A stretch of DNA of 64,000 nucleotides from Beta vulgaris subsp. vulgaris (GCF_026745355.1 NC_079202.1:5353158-5417157), one strand, 5' to 3'; numbered from the stretch's first letter, positions 22,642-34,850 are shown. Numbers and translations: made by a program. The notes: generated from the sequence alone by a model not told the origin.

Positions 22642-23007
22642 TTGGGCAAAAAGGAAAGCTTAGCCCAAGTTTATAGGTCCTATGACATTATTGAAAGAAT
22701 TGGAAGATTGGCTTATCGTTTAGATTTGCCAAATAACTTGGGAAAGGTGCATAATGTGTTCCATGTATCCCAACTAAAGAGATATGTGCCCGATAAGTCT
22801 CACGTATTAGATCCCGAGATTATAGAAGTGGATGAGACGCTTTCTTTTGAAGAGAGACCAGTAAAGATCTTGGACTCTAAGGTGAGGAGTACAAGAAATA
22901 AAGATATAAAGATACTCAAGGTTTTGTGGTCTAACCAGCGTACCGAAGAGGCTACCTGGGAGGCTGAAGACGAGATGAGAAAGAAGTATCCTGAGCTCTT
23001 CGACTAG
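22642..23007 (+). pseudogene. Integrase C-terminus with chromodomain-like tail
   Basis: The frame shows the gypsy integrase C-terminal GPF/Y-like region (YDIIERIGRLAYRLDLP, HNVFHVSQLKRYVPD) followed by the chromodomain tail: EERPVKILDSKVRSTRNK, KVLWSNQRTEEATWE and MRKKYPELFD, ending at TAG 23005. This arrangement, a chromodomain immediately before the stop, defines plant chromoviruses. The WE-x-E signature of the chromodomain is intact. Confidence 0.9.
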
Positions 23008-23014
23008 GTGAGTT

Positions 23015-23048
23015 GAGTTCCGGGACGTAACTCCTTTAAGGGGGGTAG
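23015..23048 (+). other. PPT-like module right after the pol stop
   Basis: GAGTTCCGGGACGTAACTC (inverted GAGTT/AACTC arms) followed by ctttaaggggggtag. It resembles the true 3' polypurine tract module at 23423-23457 but lies about 410 bp upstream of it. Confidence 0.6.
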
Positions 23049-23180
23049 AGTGCGTGCGCGCATTTTGCTAGAAATTAGTAAGAATTTGTTGCATTTGTGC
23101 ACTATTTTTAGAGTTTTCAAGGAAAACTTTTCAAGCAAAGTAAATAGTAAATATTTCATAGTTCAGACATTCAAGGCAAA

Positions 23181-23340
23181 AGTTTTATTGAGTAGCTTAT
23201 TATTTGGCTACTTGTTTTATTTAGTAGCGTATTATTTGGCTACTTGTTTTATTAGTAGCATATTATTTGACTACTTGTTTTACGCAGTAGCGTATTATTT
23301 GGCTACTTGTTCTACTTAGTAGCGTATTATTTGGCTACTT
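23181..23340. repeat. Tandem repeat, five copies of about 32 bp
   Basis: Unit agtagcgtattatttggctact plus tgttttattt, in the 3' untranslated part of the chromovirus. Confidence 0.9.
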
Positions 23341-23422
23341 CTTAAGAAAGAACTATATTAGGGCATAATGCTCATGAGTTTTCAAAGTTGAAAGTTTGGA
23401 TAAGAGAGGAGGTTTTGTTTAA

Positions 23423-23457
23423 GTTTCAGGACGAAACTTATTTTGAGGGGGGTAGAC
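23423..23457 (+). other. 3' polypurine tract with upstream hairpin
   Basis: GTTTCAGGACGAAAC (inverted GTTTC/GAAAC) then ttattttgaggggggtagac directly before the LTR TG. This is the plus-strand primer for reverse transcription in this family. Confidence 0.75.
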
Positions 23458-26193
23458 TGTAATCTCCCATATGTTTAAGATATTTAATTAAATAGTTTTA
23501 ATCATTTTAATTATTAAAGCTATTTAATTTCAGTATTTAAGAGCAGAAGGGTATTTTGGTCATTTTACCAAAAGTATTTGAGTATTTCCACAAAGAAGTA
23601 TTTTAGTATTTTCAAGAAAGTATTTATTAATATTAGTAGGAAGATTATTTTGGAAATTATCATCAAATGTATTTTGGCAATTTGATGAGTAAGGGATTTT
23701 GTCTTTTCACCAAATTGACTACCACTATAAAAAGGGAAACCATAGTTTCCCATCTTCTCCATCATTCTACTAGCCACTTTCTTCAAGAAGGAGTAAGGAG
23801 GTTCCTTTTCTCTCTCAAACTCTAGTTTTCTTCAAGCAATTTTTTCAAAGATTCAAGTTCTAATCTAGTTTTTGTTTTTGAAAATTATAGGAAGATCTTG
23901 CAAATAGCAAAGGGAAGCAAAAAGATAATTATTTTTCTGAAATTTTGTGGGTTTCTTCCTATTTTTTCTCTCTTCTCTCCCTCTTTGCTTGCAATTTCCG
24001 GCCACCATCGTGGTGTTTCGCCGGCAAGCTTCGACGGGAGTGCGTGGCCACTGTCGTGGTGGCAGCGACTGGGCACGCGCGTCGTCCTACCACTATCGCG
24101 CCGGTGGTGGTGGTGTCTCGTGGTGGCGCCGGTGAGGGTTAGTTGTGGGTTGGGTTGTGGTTTTCGACCAAATGTAAAAAAAAAATAAAAAATTATGTTA
24201 TTATTAATTAATTAATTTACAGCAGTAATTAAATTAATAAATAATTAATTTTTAAGAAGTTTTAAATATTATTATGTAGTGGGGTTTGCCTACTAGTAAA
24301 GGTTCTCAAGTTTATGACTTAAAAATAGTTTTAAAGCATTTTGAAAAAAAAATCAGCTTTATTATTATTTCAAAAGTGCTCATTTTTATTTATTAGTAGC
24401 CTTGAATTGTTGTTGGTAAGTTCTAATTGATAGTACTTTATTGTTGGTAGGTACACACACTTGACTTTGACCTTTGACTTTCGTATATTAAAGGTTATTT
24501 ATTGAGCATGAGCAGTAAGGAGAGGCTTATGCCTTATAATTGTTTGACTACATGTTGAGAACTTAGAAAGGAGATTAGGGATGGAACTTTTGACTTATTC
24601 CTATATTTGAAAAGCATGTGATTGATGATTATTGCTTTTGAGCATGATTAAAGTTATTAAAGTCATTAAATTTATTCTTGAAGCTAGGACTTGCCTGAGA
24701 ATATTTTATTGAGCATGGTCTCATTAGAATTTATTTATTTTATTGAGCAAGGTCTTATTTGAAGTTATATATTTTATTGAGCATGGTGGTCTTATTTGAG
24801 ATTATATATTTTATTGAGCAAGGTCTCATCATAAGTCATGTATTTTATTAAGCAAGGTCTCATTATAAGTTATATATTTTATCGAGCATGGTCTCATTAG
24901 AAGTTACATATATTATTGAGCAAGGTCTCATGAGAAGTTATATTTTGTTGAGCAAGGTCTCACAAGTTTTAAGGTTATTGAGCAAGGTCTCACAAGTTTA
25001 AAGTTATTGAGCAAGGTCTCACAAGTAGTTGAATCATTGGAGCAATGAATCAATTGATTGGATCATGGATCCTCAAGAAAGTAAGAAAGGACTCATGAAG
25101 TCATTAAAGTAATAAGATGAGCAAAGTCTCAAAGAATTTAGAATTGAGTTGTTTAATTTATAGTGTCTGTTGCTTTCACTTGTTAAAGAAAGATAAGAAA
25201 TTGATTTATTTGCTAGATGTATATTATTGTGATTGTGTCTCACATAATGGGCTTTGGCAATAAAACTCTTGGGATAGATACCCCATGAGTATTGAACATA
25301 AGGGGGGAGTTAGTGTGCAACTATACTCCTGCATATAGCTTAGCATGACAATGCTAATGCTTTTATTTTATCAAGCAAGTTTATGGAATTCCAATTATCA
25401 AGATATTTGAGTGGACTAGGCGTCACTCATATTATTTATCTCTGAGATGTTGAGTCTAGAGGCTCACTCTCACCCTCGTTCATTACTAACAAGCTTAAAT
25501 TTCTCGAGTCAAGTTATTTAAAGTTCATGGAACTTCAATAAGAGGTGTGGGATCTCTTACACAAGGAATAGTAGCCCGTATGATTCCAAGAGGAGGACGG
25601 TGCCCGTTCATTGCCAAATAATAATAAAAGAAAGTATTTAGTAAGTACAGTTATATGCTTGTCACATGTAGAGTCATAAGAAGAGCAAGCCGAAGTTGTT
25701 GAGGATTGCCTGCATAATTATTCGCATTAGTTAGTTGTGTTATGTACTCAGCGTTGCTGATTTATGTGTTTCTTTGTTTTCTTTTGGTTGTTGTTTTCCC
25801 TCAACAACCCTGTGATGACCCATTTGGCAAGCAGAGCTTAGAGGAGAAGTTTCAGGTACAAGTTCTTGATGTGCATGAGAATCATAAGCTTCCGGATGGG
25901 AATTATAGTACACGAGCACTTTCTTAATTAAGTTATTTTAAATTATAGGTTTGACTACTTGACCATTGGAGTCAAGGTTTGACTTGTTTTGAAGATGGGA
26001 CTAGTATGGGATAGTCTCCGAGTTTATAACTCATTTACATACTTTCGTATTTCAGTTGTATTAAATTATTTCCAGTTTATTTTAAAAGACTTCCGTTGTA
26101 TTCTCTGATTAGCCTTACGTATTATCATGCGTGGCATAACAACTCCCGCAATTTCTCCTAGTTTATATAAGGAGGAGTCATGGGGGTGTTACA
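23458..26193 (+). repeat. 3' LTR of the chromovirus
   Basis: 2.74 kb, matches 15023-18045 and lacks the MITE. It retains GC-rich sequence (24050-24140) that is deleted in the left LTR. TATA motif at 23726-23735. Confidence 0.93.
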
Positions 26194-26471
26194 GTAATTG
26201 GTGCAAGGATATGAGAGGGATTCAGAGAATCTAGTTGGGGGGTTGTTTGTAGTACGACATTGTCGAATGGCCTCTTACAAGTTACGACAATAATGGAACT
26301 CTTCTATAAAAGTATCAGGTCACATTATTCATAACTAAGAGTATCGATATTAACATCCAGTCATTCCCTATTTCCCTCTTGCATGTGCCACTGTTGAAGT
26401 TGACAAATGAGGAGATTGGACGTAGTTGTAGCATGCATGCATACACCAATAGACATGCGAATACAATGATG

Positions 26472-26612
26472 AAGGTCAGTGTTGGATGGGAAGTTGATCC
26501 CTGACCAGGAGCCACATGTTGATCATAGATTTTGCGTTTGTCAGTTTGCATCTAACATATTCAGAACAACCCATGTGAAGAAGTTGTTTGGTCGAGTTGC
26601 TGATGCGGATTC
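26472..26612 (+). pseudogene. MULE transposase-like fragment
   Basis: One frame reads LDGKLIPDQEPHVDHRFC followed by VCQFASNIFRTTHVKKLFG and a stop at about 26612. It resembles the MULE-family segment 'hrfC-rH-yaNf-kkfkg', in which a conserved HRFC is followed by the helix that contains the N and K residues. The match is short, and the normal RH after HRFC reads CQ. The DNA continues the flank at 4666-4977, so an older MULE gene may have been broken up by the copia and gypsy insertions. Moderately weak call. Confidence 0.38.
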
Positions 26613-27235
26613 ATAGATACAAGTTGTGGTAATCACCGTCCAGGGAATGATGGAAAGAGGGAATGCACTTCTCATATTAACATTTTCTTAAAAAACATGG
26701 AACTTGTTGGAATGAAAATTTACATGTTGTTTTGTCCTCATGTTCTTGTAATTTGTAGGTATTGAAGCTTGTCTCATGTTAGAGTTGAACCTTTCTCTAC
26801 TATATACATGATACATTCAAGTATATGTTGTCGTACTTAAGATTTTTAAGCTTGATCTTATTGGCTTCATATACAGAACATGGAAGCATATACATGTTGG
26901 ACGTACCATCTATCGAGTACAAATGTACAAGACCCTTTCCAAACCATCTCAATGATCCTTTGGAGGACTAGGAAAAACATCTAAATACTCGAATCTAAGC
27001 ATTAGCTTTGCTATTCTAGTATGCAAGTAACTCTTAAGTTTAGCTAGGCATACTACTAAATTCAATTGTATATGAATCCACCAATCACATGTCCAAACAG
27101 CTATTGGACTGCCATATAATTGGAGGCACTTGACCAATAGCACAAGGAGTAGGAAACAACTTTGACTAGTTAACTTGACAATACTTTAATTTGTAGAGTG
27201 TTATGTCTCACTTCTCTTTCTGCTGAACAAAACTC

Positions 27236-27531
27236 TAAGGACTCATTTGATTATCGTTGAAACTTAATTTTCATGAGAAGTCTTATTTCATGGGAAGTAA
27301 ATTGATAAACTCCCTTTTTAATTTCCTAGGAAGTGGCTTTGGGTGTTTGGTTGAGCATAAGAATTTGTAATTGACACGGGAATTTATAATCATCGGAGGG
27401 GGGGGGGTTTGGTAGGAATTTTCATTTCCCATGAATTTCCTATTTCCTACATACCAAACAACTACCCTATTTTATACTTCCTAGGAAATCCAAATTCCAG
27501 AGGAATTTTAGATGAACCGAACAACCTCCAA
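27236..27531. repeat. Possible foldback/hAT-like MITE remnant
   Basis: Imperfect inverted patterns: gggtgtttggttgag near 27340 against accaaacaactaccc near 27460, plus an outer ggactcattt / accgaacaacctcc pair. No clear target duplication. Confidence 0.3.
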
Positions 27532-28195
27532 GTTTTCTTGTTGTTTCTAGATGTTTGTCATTCAAATAGACGTAGAATCTACATTTCCACCTTACATTTG
27601 TTTTGGTATTCTCGAGTACCATCATTGTGATAGAGTAATACGAGAGTTTGATATCTAGTCAACGAACCCTATTGCATATAACTCCATTAACCAACTTGAT
27701 CACGGAGATCGTAATGATTAGTTCAAGGTCGTGCATCTCAATTTTTGTCTTGATAGTCACATAGTTGATGTTGTTAGTAGATGAACCTGAGCAATATATT
27801 GGAGTCTAACCGAGTGGTTTCATATATAAAATTGCTAACTCATGAAGAGATTTCCATTGGAAGTATGGAACCCTGAAAACGAATTTCCACAAGCTTATGA
27901 GGACGATATGCCCGTATTAGATTCTGGGCCAATACAAAATGGAAATGTTTTTCCTAACGCATACACAACCTTGGGTTCATTCATTCCTCCAAAAACTATA
28001 ACCAAACATCGGTAACTATAGGCTCAGTATTCCAGCTGATAAGTTCCAGAATACTGAATAATACTCAATGTCAAATCTAAATGTAAAAGAATATACTATG
28101 TTGTGGGTACTTGATAAACATTGATCAATTGTGTATACTCCAGAATGCTAAACTGGCAATCAAATCATTTTAATGTGTCACCTTTGGATTGTCTT

Positions 28196-31100
28196 TTACG
28201 CGAGCTTCTCATCTGCAACATCACTCGGGAGGTCGAGTCCATTTGGAATTTTACCAGGGAAGTTTGTAGTCGCAGAATCAGAACTCGCCATACTGCATTT
28301 AATAACATGAAAGATAAAACAAATTGTGAAAGGGTGGTTTAGGAACAATGGTATAATGGAGTAAGTGCTTATCTAATAGCCTCACCCTTTGTCCACAAAG
28401 ACCATTGAACGCAGTTCACAGTTAGCAAAGCTGCAGATGCCAGGAAGAAAATTTAGTTGTACATAACAAACTAAAATTTATATGAACACAATATAAAAGC
28501 ATAATGTTTCGTTGAAAAAGCAATTACAATGTCAGGAACAGGGGAAAAAGCAGACGAAAGAAAAAAGAGATTTAATTGCTGGTCGAAAGATATAATGATT
28601 TGAGCCTTAGGGTATGCATCAGTTTTTCACCAAAATGTTAACCAGAACGACCATTAATGAAAGTGTTATTCTATAGAACACTCCCTAACAAAACATTTTT
28701 TTTAAAAAAAATTCTAACTTTAATTCATATTCAAACAACCACCTCTGTACACACTTTTTGAGTTTCTTGAAGGAAAATTAGCTAATAAATTTTTAATTCA
28801 AAAGGCACCTTTAAAGCGGGGGATCTTCAAGTAACAGCTAATTAGAATGATAGAACAATATAGATGTGGATGGGGTTTAATTATCTATGGTAACCCTGCA
28901 CTTCGGACAGTTTTCCAAAATAACCATATTTGAGAACAAGACGAGCTCTAAGTTTCATGTATTAGTATCATAGATAATTTTCTCTCGTGTTTTTCAAAGT
29001 TTAGGGTTATTTTAGAGAATGTCCAATAAGTAAGGTCAGTTTAGAAATAAGAAAAAGCCGAAAGTACAGGGTTGCCGTGTATAATTTCCCTTCTCTTTTT
29101 TTTACAATTAAGGTGGGTCCAAAATAGTAGCTTCACCTCCGGGTGCTTTTGTGTTGATTTTCCAAAATAAAACTTCCGGAAAGGAGGAAGAAAATCAGGA
29201 CTCATATTAATTTCATGAAAAAGAAATACTAAGTTACACCACCAAGGCACCAATTCAGAGAAAATCATCGAATATGTTTGGTGACAAAACGGTACAGAAC
29301 TTACTGTGTACATATTTCATCTTTCACAACTTGATGACAATCATTTCCAAAAGCGCTGAGCGTGTGAAACAGGAAACCGCTGTGACTGACAATAGCAATC
29401 TCCTTCTCCTTCCGGTTCCATAGCCTTTTCCATAGATGTAAATAGCAAAAATTAGATCTTATAGTCAAGCAACAGTCTATTAGCTTTATGAAATTTACAA
29501 GTAAAAAATACCATTTCAAGAACTTCATTCCTCTTTCTGCAACTTCTTCATCTGTCTCTCTTACATCCTCCTTCCACAATATGTCCTCCTCATTCTCTAT
29601 CTGAAGATGAAATAATTGGAATGGAGAGAGCAACACATAAGTCTGGGAGGATCAGATAAAGAGGTACAAGTGACCATGACTCACATGCAAAACCTTAAAA
29701 GCAGGAAAAGTTACTTGCCAATGAGAAATCTATTGCAGGAAACTGAGTTTCATACTCTCTCTTACTCCTCCTCTTGTCACATGGATGGACTCCCTGCAAC
29801 AGTGGGAAAGATAAACACATGGCAAAATGGACATCAGCACACGCACGAAATGAGGAGAAAGACCCAAAATTAGCAAAGAACACGGCACTATAGCTTCGCA
29901 GTGACATTCTGCTGTTGAACTGCGCGTCCTTATGTTCTCCCCTTACCTAACTGGAGGCCAAACTAAATTGTAAGGATCCATTCAGCAAAACTGCCTGTTT
30001 CTAGTTTTTGGTTTTAAGATGCATATGATGTAAGTCGTATAATGAGCTTATATATGGTCATGCTTAGTCTAATCATGTTTTTGAAAACTGACAGCAAAAA
30101 AAACTGGGAACTACCTTTTTGGTTTTAGAATTTCTGAATATTATTTATATATAATTGAAAATAAAATATGATAAGGAATAGTTATTATGAATGTAAGGTT
30201 CAAATAATTAAAGCAGTCGACGAAGTAGAAACACACTATCCAGCATCGTAAATTTCAAAAAGAAACAAAAAAGAACCACCAGGATACAAATGTAGTTGGT
30301 CCAATACCAACTAATTTTCTCAGTTTCAGACACTACTAGTAACCACCAATAATCACACCATTAGCTCTGCTCTCATAATTATAAGTCTTATGACAGATGG
30401 TCACTAAACTAAAAGGGATAGAGTTTGCATAAAAGCAATTCCAGAAATTAATTCATTGTTCGGGCAGAGATAGTACTTTGAAGCTGCAAGATTTACTTCC
30501 ATTAGGACCGCAACCCTTTTGAGGCAAGAAAAAAAGAGTTCCTCAATAGAACTCACGATTTACTGTATAGGATAAAACTTAGGTTGACCACAGTAAAGTT
30601 TGTGAAGCGACACGTGCAAAGAGGAGCGAAGCTGCCAAGGATAATGTTTGATTTTCCAATAATTAGCGCCATCACAAGCTATGTTTACACAGCTTAATCA
30701 ACTCAAAAGAATTACGTATCTTGACCAAGAAATTGACATACCAAGTGTTCTCGGCAAAGTTCAACTGCTAGAAATGGAGGGCAACCGAAGCTTGAGATTG
30801 CAGGGCGGCTACTGTTCCCTGCATCTGCCACCATTAGTGGTCTAACATTTATACCATCAGCACAGTCACCAGCTCCGAAGACTCCAACTGCAGTTTGAAT
30901 GGTCCTACAAAGAATTGCAAGAGACCGTGAGATAATACTGAGGACGGTGATTGAACCAATGACTCCAGAAAACTACAAACTTTCAAACTCATTCAACTCT
31001 TCAAAGAAGCATGTGTTATAGGTACGATAAGCAAGTAAGTAATTTCGTTGAAAGAAGGCAATAGGTAAATGTTGTAAATCCATCACTGCTCCCCCTTCTT

Positions 31101-31928
31101 TTTAAAACCATCAGTTTTCTCATCTCTGATTCAGTACTGCAGACATGGAAAAGGAGAAGTGATATGATTACTAAACCAAGAAGTCTAATAATCAAGTATG
31201 AATATGAATCTTGAAGAGATTAACTCCAAGAACTTCGAATAGCAAGTATAAAAGTCGAACAAGGATATGAATTTATTCAAGATCACTCCTGAAACTTGAA
31301 TAAAGACTCTAAACACTCTTAAAACACTCCTGAATTAAGATGTTTAACACTAAGTATTCAACACTCCTGAAGAATAATTAATGGTTTCAATTGTTAAGCA
31401 AACAAGCAAACAATCAAGAAAGGTTTTAAGCAAAATCTAATCTAAGTATTATTGAGTAATTTCGTCCCTTATATAGGGTACAACTTATGCTAATCCAACT
31501 AGAACTAGCTATGTTAATCTAACTAGGAAAACATAAACTTATCCTACTCTAAGTATTATTAATCACACGCCTAAAGATAACATGTACAAGCCACATGTTT
31601 ATCTTGTAAAACATAAAGTCTATCTATAACATACCCATCCTAACAGAACTAGAATCTTATGTTGTGTCCAAGAAGTAATCCTGACAGAACTAGGATTCTT
31701 CTTCACTCCATGTCACGCCACTTTCCAAGTCCCAAGTTACCACACAAGCCAACACTTGATTCTTATGCTTCATTTCAAACCCCAAGGTGTCCATGATCAA
31801 GTCAATAGGCTCATGGCTAACAAGTGTCTTTGCATCCATATCAAGAAGGCATGCCCCCTTGGGCATGTATTGAATAAAAACCAGACCCTCTTCACAATTA
31901 TCAAACCGGCTTACCTATCAACAACTAG

Positions 31929-31969
<41 letters not shown>

Positions 31970-32814
31970 TAGGTTCATATGAAAATGCATACTTATATGA
32001 GAAATGAGAATGAATTTTACGCGTTATAACTCTAATGAAAAAAGATGTAACTCCAAAAAAAATTAGAAATAAATAATTTTTTTTGTGCCCAAAGTTTTTC
32101 GAGGGTTATAACTCTAATGAATAAGTGATGTAACTCTAATTCAATCATGTGGTTGAGATTTATTTCATTTCTAATGTAAGGAGAAATTTTCATGTGATCC
32201 TGCCCTTATATATATATTCCCTAATCTAACAAAATAGGCCCAAAAAGGGAGAAAAAACAGACCCCAAATAACTTTTGGGATTCAGTAGATGTATACCTTG
32301 TCAAGGGAGATGTGATAACTAATTCAATTTTCTTGTTTAGTCCACTAGCTCGAACATGCTTCTGCAAGTTATCAACCTGTCAAGCCAAAAGAAAAATTTT
32401 AAACAACACAACAAATAAAATTCATATCATTTGTTATAATTTCTCCAGCAGCATAGAGAGGGAGGGAGGAGGGGAAGGGGGAAGAGGAATAATGATCATG
32501 GCAAGAAGTTTCATCCTCAACCTGCTCCCATCCACGAGGAGTTAGGCTTGCATCAAGATAGTCATAGGATAAGTATGATTCATGGTCTTTCTCTCCAGCG
32601 ACATTGTGAAATCCTTGCGCATGTCTCACCTGTGGAAATCATATATCCATTCATCAAATCCAAGAACCATCCCGTTTAGATCTTCCTTACAGATCTCAGC
32701 ATCACACCAAGAGTGAAAAACAAAAAACCAACATGTACATATCATAGCACAAACCAAATGAAGTGTTTTGCAGTGGTGCAATGGGTAGAGTCCTTGACCA
32801 CCTGAAGCATCCAT
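28196..32814 (-). CDS. Phosphoglycerate mutase-like (histidine phosphatase) protein, 9 coding exons
   Basis: Nine coding exons join in frame on the minus strand: 32814-32755, 32629-32522, 32376-32297, 30904-30742, 29793-29719, 29600-29512, 29424-29305, 28430-28386 and 28292-28196, giving 278 residues. The protein reads MDASGGQGLYPLHHCKTLHL then VRHAQGFHNVAGEKDHE. It carries the RH catalytic motif (His about 23), the SPLTRT arginine (about 83), the CREHLGVHPCDKRR block and the second histidine in IVSHSGFLFHTLSAFGNDCH (about 206), and ends PNGLDLPSDVADEKLA. Length and motifs match plant phosphoglycerate-mutase-like proteins of the histidine phosphatase superfamily. The true substrate is not established by sequence. 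No signal peptide or membrane segment is visible, so it is probably cytosolic. All introns are GT-AG except 29718-29601, which has a GC donor. No stop or frameshift was found, so the gene is probably functional. Confidence 0.93.
29601..29718 (-). other. GC-AG intron of the phosphatase gene
   Basis: The donor reads ATTG|gcaagt and the acceptor cttcag|ATAG. The flanking exons are in phase (…AIDFSL / IENEED…). GC-AG introns are a known minority class. Confidence 0.8.
31933..31967. repeat. (TA)n microsatellite
   Basis: About 17 AT dinucleotides in the intron between coding exons 3 and 4, directly abutting a MITE-like sequence. Confidence 0.95.
31968..32206. mobile_element. MITE-like element in the (TA)n of an intron
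   Basis: Left end AGTAGGTTCATATGAAAAT and inverted right end AGGGCAGGATCACATGAAAA, flanked on both sides by TA runs (31933-31967 and 32208-32216). The interior has two similar copies of a gttataactctaatga segment and no coding capacity. The family is not identified. Confidence 0.55.
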
Positions 32815-34713
32815 GTCTGTGAAAGAGCACAAAACTAAATCAATGTTTGCAAGAATTCGTAGCAAGAAAACCCCTTTGGCAGCTATAGAAACAATAGTGC
32901 ATCTATAAACTAAGCATTTAACTCAAATATATCAGTCAAAAAATAAAACAAAAGGAACACTTAAATGCCCATCACATTCACCTCCTTACAGCTTTCAAAC
33001 TGATGGGCTTGTCATAAAATATCTCTTCGTCATTTAGTAGTCAAAAAACCTTGGGGCACATCAATTTAAAAGGAAAAAATGTACCACCAGATGAAGTGTA
33101 CATAAGGACTTCGAGTGATCTGAGATTTTGTATTACTTCTATCAAGTACATGTGAGTTGAGAGTTGAGACACAATGAAACAAGAGGGATCATAATCACCC
33201 TACACATTTAAAAAGTTAATCCTCGACTTAGCTTTGGATCAAACCTCACTTAGGCTTATAAAAACTCTCCTCAATTATGGATTGCCCAGCCAGGCAAGCG
33301 CAACTGTTAGCATTAAGCGATAGCAATATTGCTTAACTTCTAAATCTTTTTTTCGCACTACCAAATTCTAACTCTTTTATTTTATACCACCCTCTTTGTT
33401 TAGAATCTGAGTACAATTCATAGTTTATATTTGGCTTGGAGGCGAATTTTCTACTGGTTTTGAGTTATGAATTGAAATGTTGTGAAAGTAGGGTTTAGAG
33501 CATCCATCACCATGACATGAAATTAGTATATGAAATCAAAAACAAAAATAATTTCATCCCCATCATGAACCACTTGCAACATATGTTTGGTCATATTTTG
33601 ACCAACCAAGGAATCGGTGATATGGTGACAAAAAAATTTATCATGAGAAAGTGGGCCCCACCCGGATATGTGTAACAAAATGTATTTGCAAAATTGAAAT
33701 GGCTATATTTGAAAAAAAATAGAAATTAAAAAATTAAAAAATGTTGTGGTCATATTTAAATTTTTTGAGATCTATAAAAATGATATTCATTTTGCTATAT
33801 TTTGAAAAACTTTGATCATTTTAATATAGCATGAACAATAGTTATTTTCAGAAGTGGACATTTGATATGTCAAATGAAAAAACAAATCCTTTATAGTAGC
33901 ATCATACTTTCTCCACTTTTTCCATAATTGCAATGTTTAGACTTTCAAGCTTGTCAATAGATAACTTTGACCATTAATATCTCTAATTATCTAGTTGTGA
34001 AAATTATAAAAAGTTGAAATGTTGTAAGTGAGATAAACCAACAATATATATACTACATGCTAAGGTTCGTATCATATATTAGTCACAAATATACGATGAA
34101 AGTAAGTACATAAATAGTGCAAAAATCAAAACATGTCGATATTAAAAAACTGAGGAACTAATACTCTTGAGAATCCAAAAAATGACATAATATATAGTAC
34201 TTTCTTATAAGTGGAAACAAATAATGCATACTTTGATATGGAGGAACTACTAGTATATAATGTCACTCTCACCAAGTAGCTAAATCGATTTTCCATTTGT
34301 TGATATAAATCATTTAATTAAAAAAAAAAGCATTAGAGCCACTCCATTCCCAGGAAACACCCATATGGAATATCCGAATATTCCAAGTTCATCAAATTTG
34401 CAAAACAACTAATTAAAGTTTAATCTAAAATATCTATGGTTAGCCAATTTTTCTTAATGCACTTGAAGATTGAAAAATGCTAACATCGTAAACTCTACAA
34501 AATCAAAATGAAAGCAAATTTTACTAATTACGGGCCTATGTTAATTTTCATTCTTAAATAAAAATATTAAAAAAAAAAAAAAAAAAAGCGTACATTATGT
34601 TAAGAAAATTCAATCATAAGAGAAAATTATATACCTACACAAGTAATTATAATTTCTTATTTCATAATGACAATGATAATAAGAATAAAAAAAAGGTGAT
34701 AGTATGTATGTAC
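32815..34713 (-). other. 5'-UTR intron of the phosphatase gene
   Basis: The acceptor at 32817 (ctttcacag|ACATGG) and the donor at 34713 (CTTCAG|gtacat) define an intron of about 1.9 kb. It is AT-rich with a poly-A run at about 34570-34587. No gene or clear element was seen in it. Confidence 0.6.
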
Positions 34714-34850
34714 CTGAAGAAAGAGAGGCGAAACAGAGAGAAGAAATGGTGGGGGTAAAATTGTGGAGATTGAAAAAGTTAGAAATGGAAGAAAATGAAG
34801 AAGAATAATGAGGGACAATAAGGTTATTATTAATATTAATAGTTTTGTGG
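34714..34850 (-). other. Non-coding first exon (5' UTR) of the phosphatase gene
   Basis: The minus strand is rich in CT and ends ctctctttcttcag|gtacat, a consensus donor. The upstream limit is set by the TATA-like motif below and is approximate. Confidence 0.45.

Larger units (their letters stand above)
15023..26193 (+). mobile_element. Ty3-gypsy chromovirus (Tekay/Del-like)
   Basis: Long LTRs (15023-18045 and 23458-26193) with TGTAAT...GTTACA ends enclose a gypsy-order polyprotein (gag, PR, RT, RNase H, IN) ending in a chromodomain-like tail. The flanks are gtact (15018-15022) and gtaat (26194-26198), a 5-bp target duplication with one change. The primer-binding site is ggGTATCAGAGC (18049-18060), and the polypurine tract is at 23443-23457. 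LTRs above 2.5 kb plus a chromodomain point to the Tekay/Del lineage. The coding region is broken by stops and frameshifts, so it could move only with help. Confidence 0.94.
26199..28195. other. Interval between chromovirus and phosphatase gene
   Basis: Continuation of the pre-insertion flank. Apart from the MULE-like scrap near 26470-26620 and the foldback-like sequence near 27236-27531, nothing recognisable was seen. A polypyrimidine/purine-poor AT-rich character dominates. Confidence 0.4.

Noticed and set aside
29616..29873. Plus-strand frame of 85 codons
   Set aside because: Antisense to exons and introns of the phosphatase gene.
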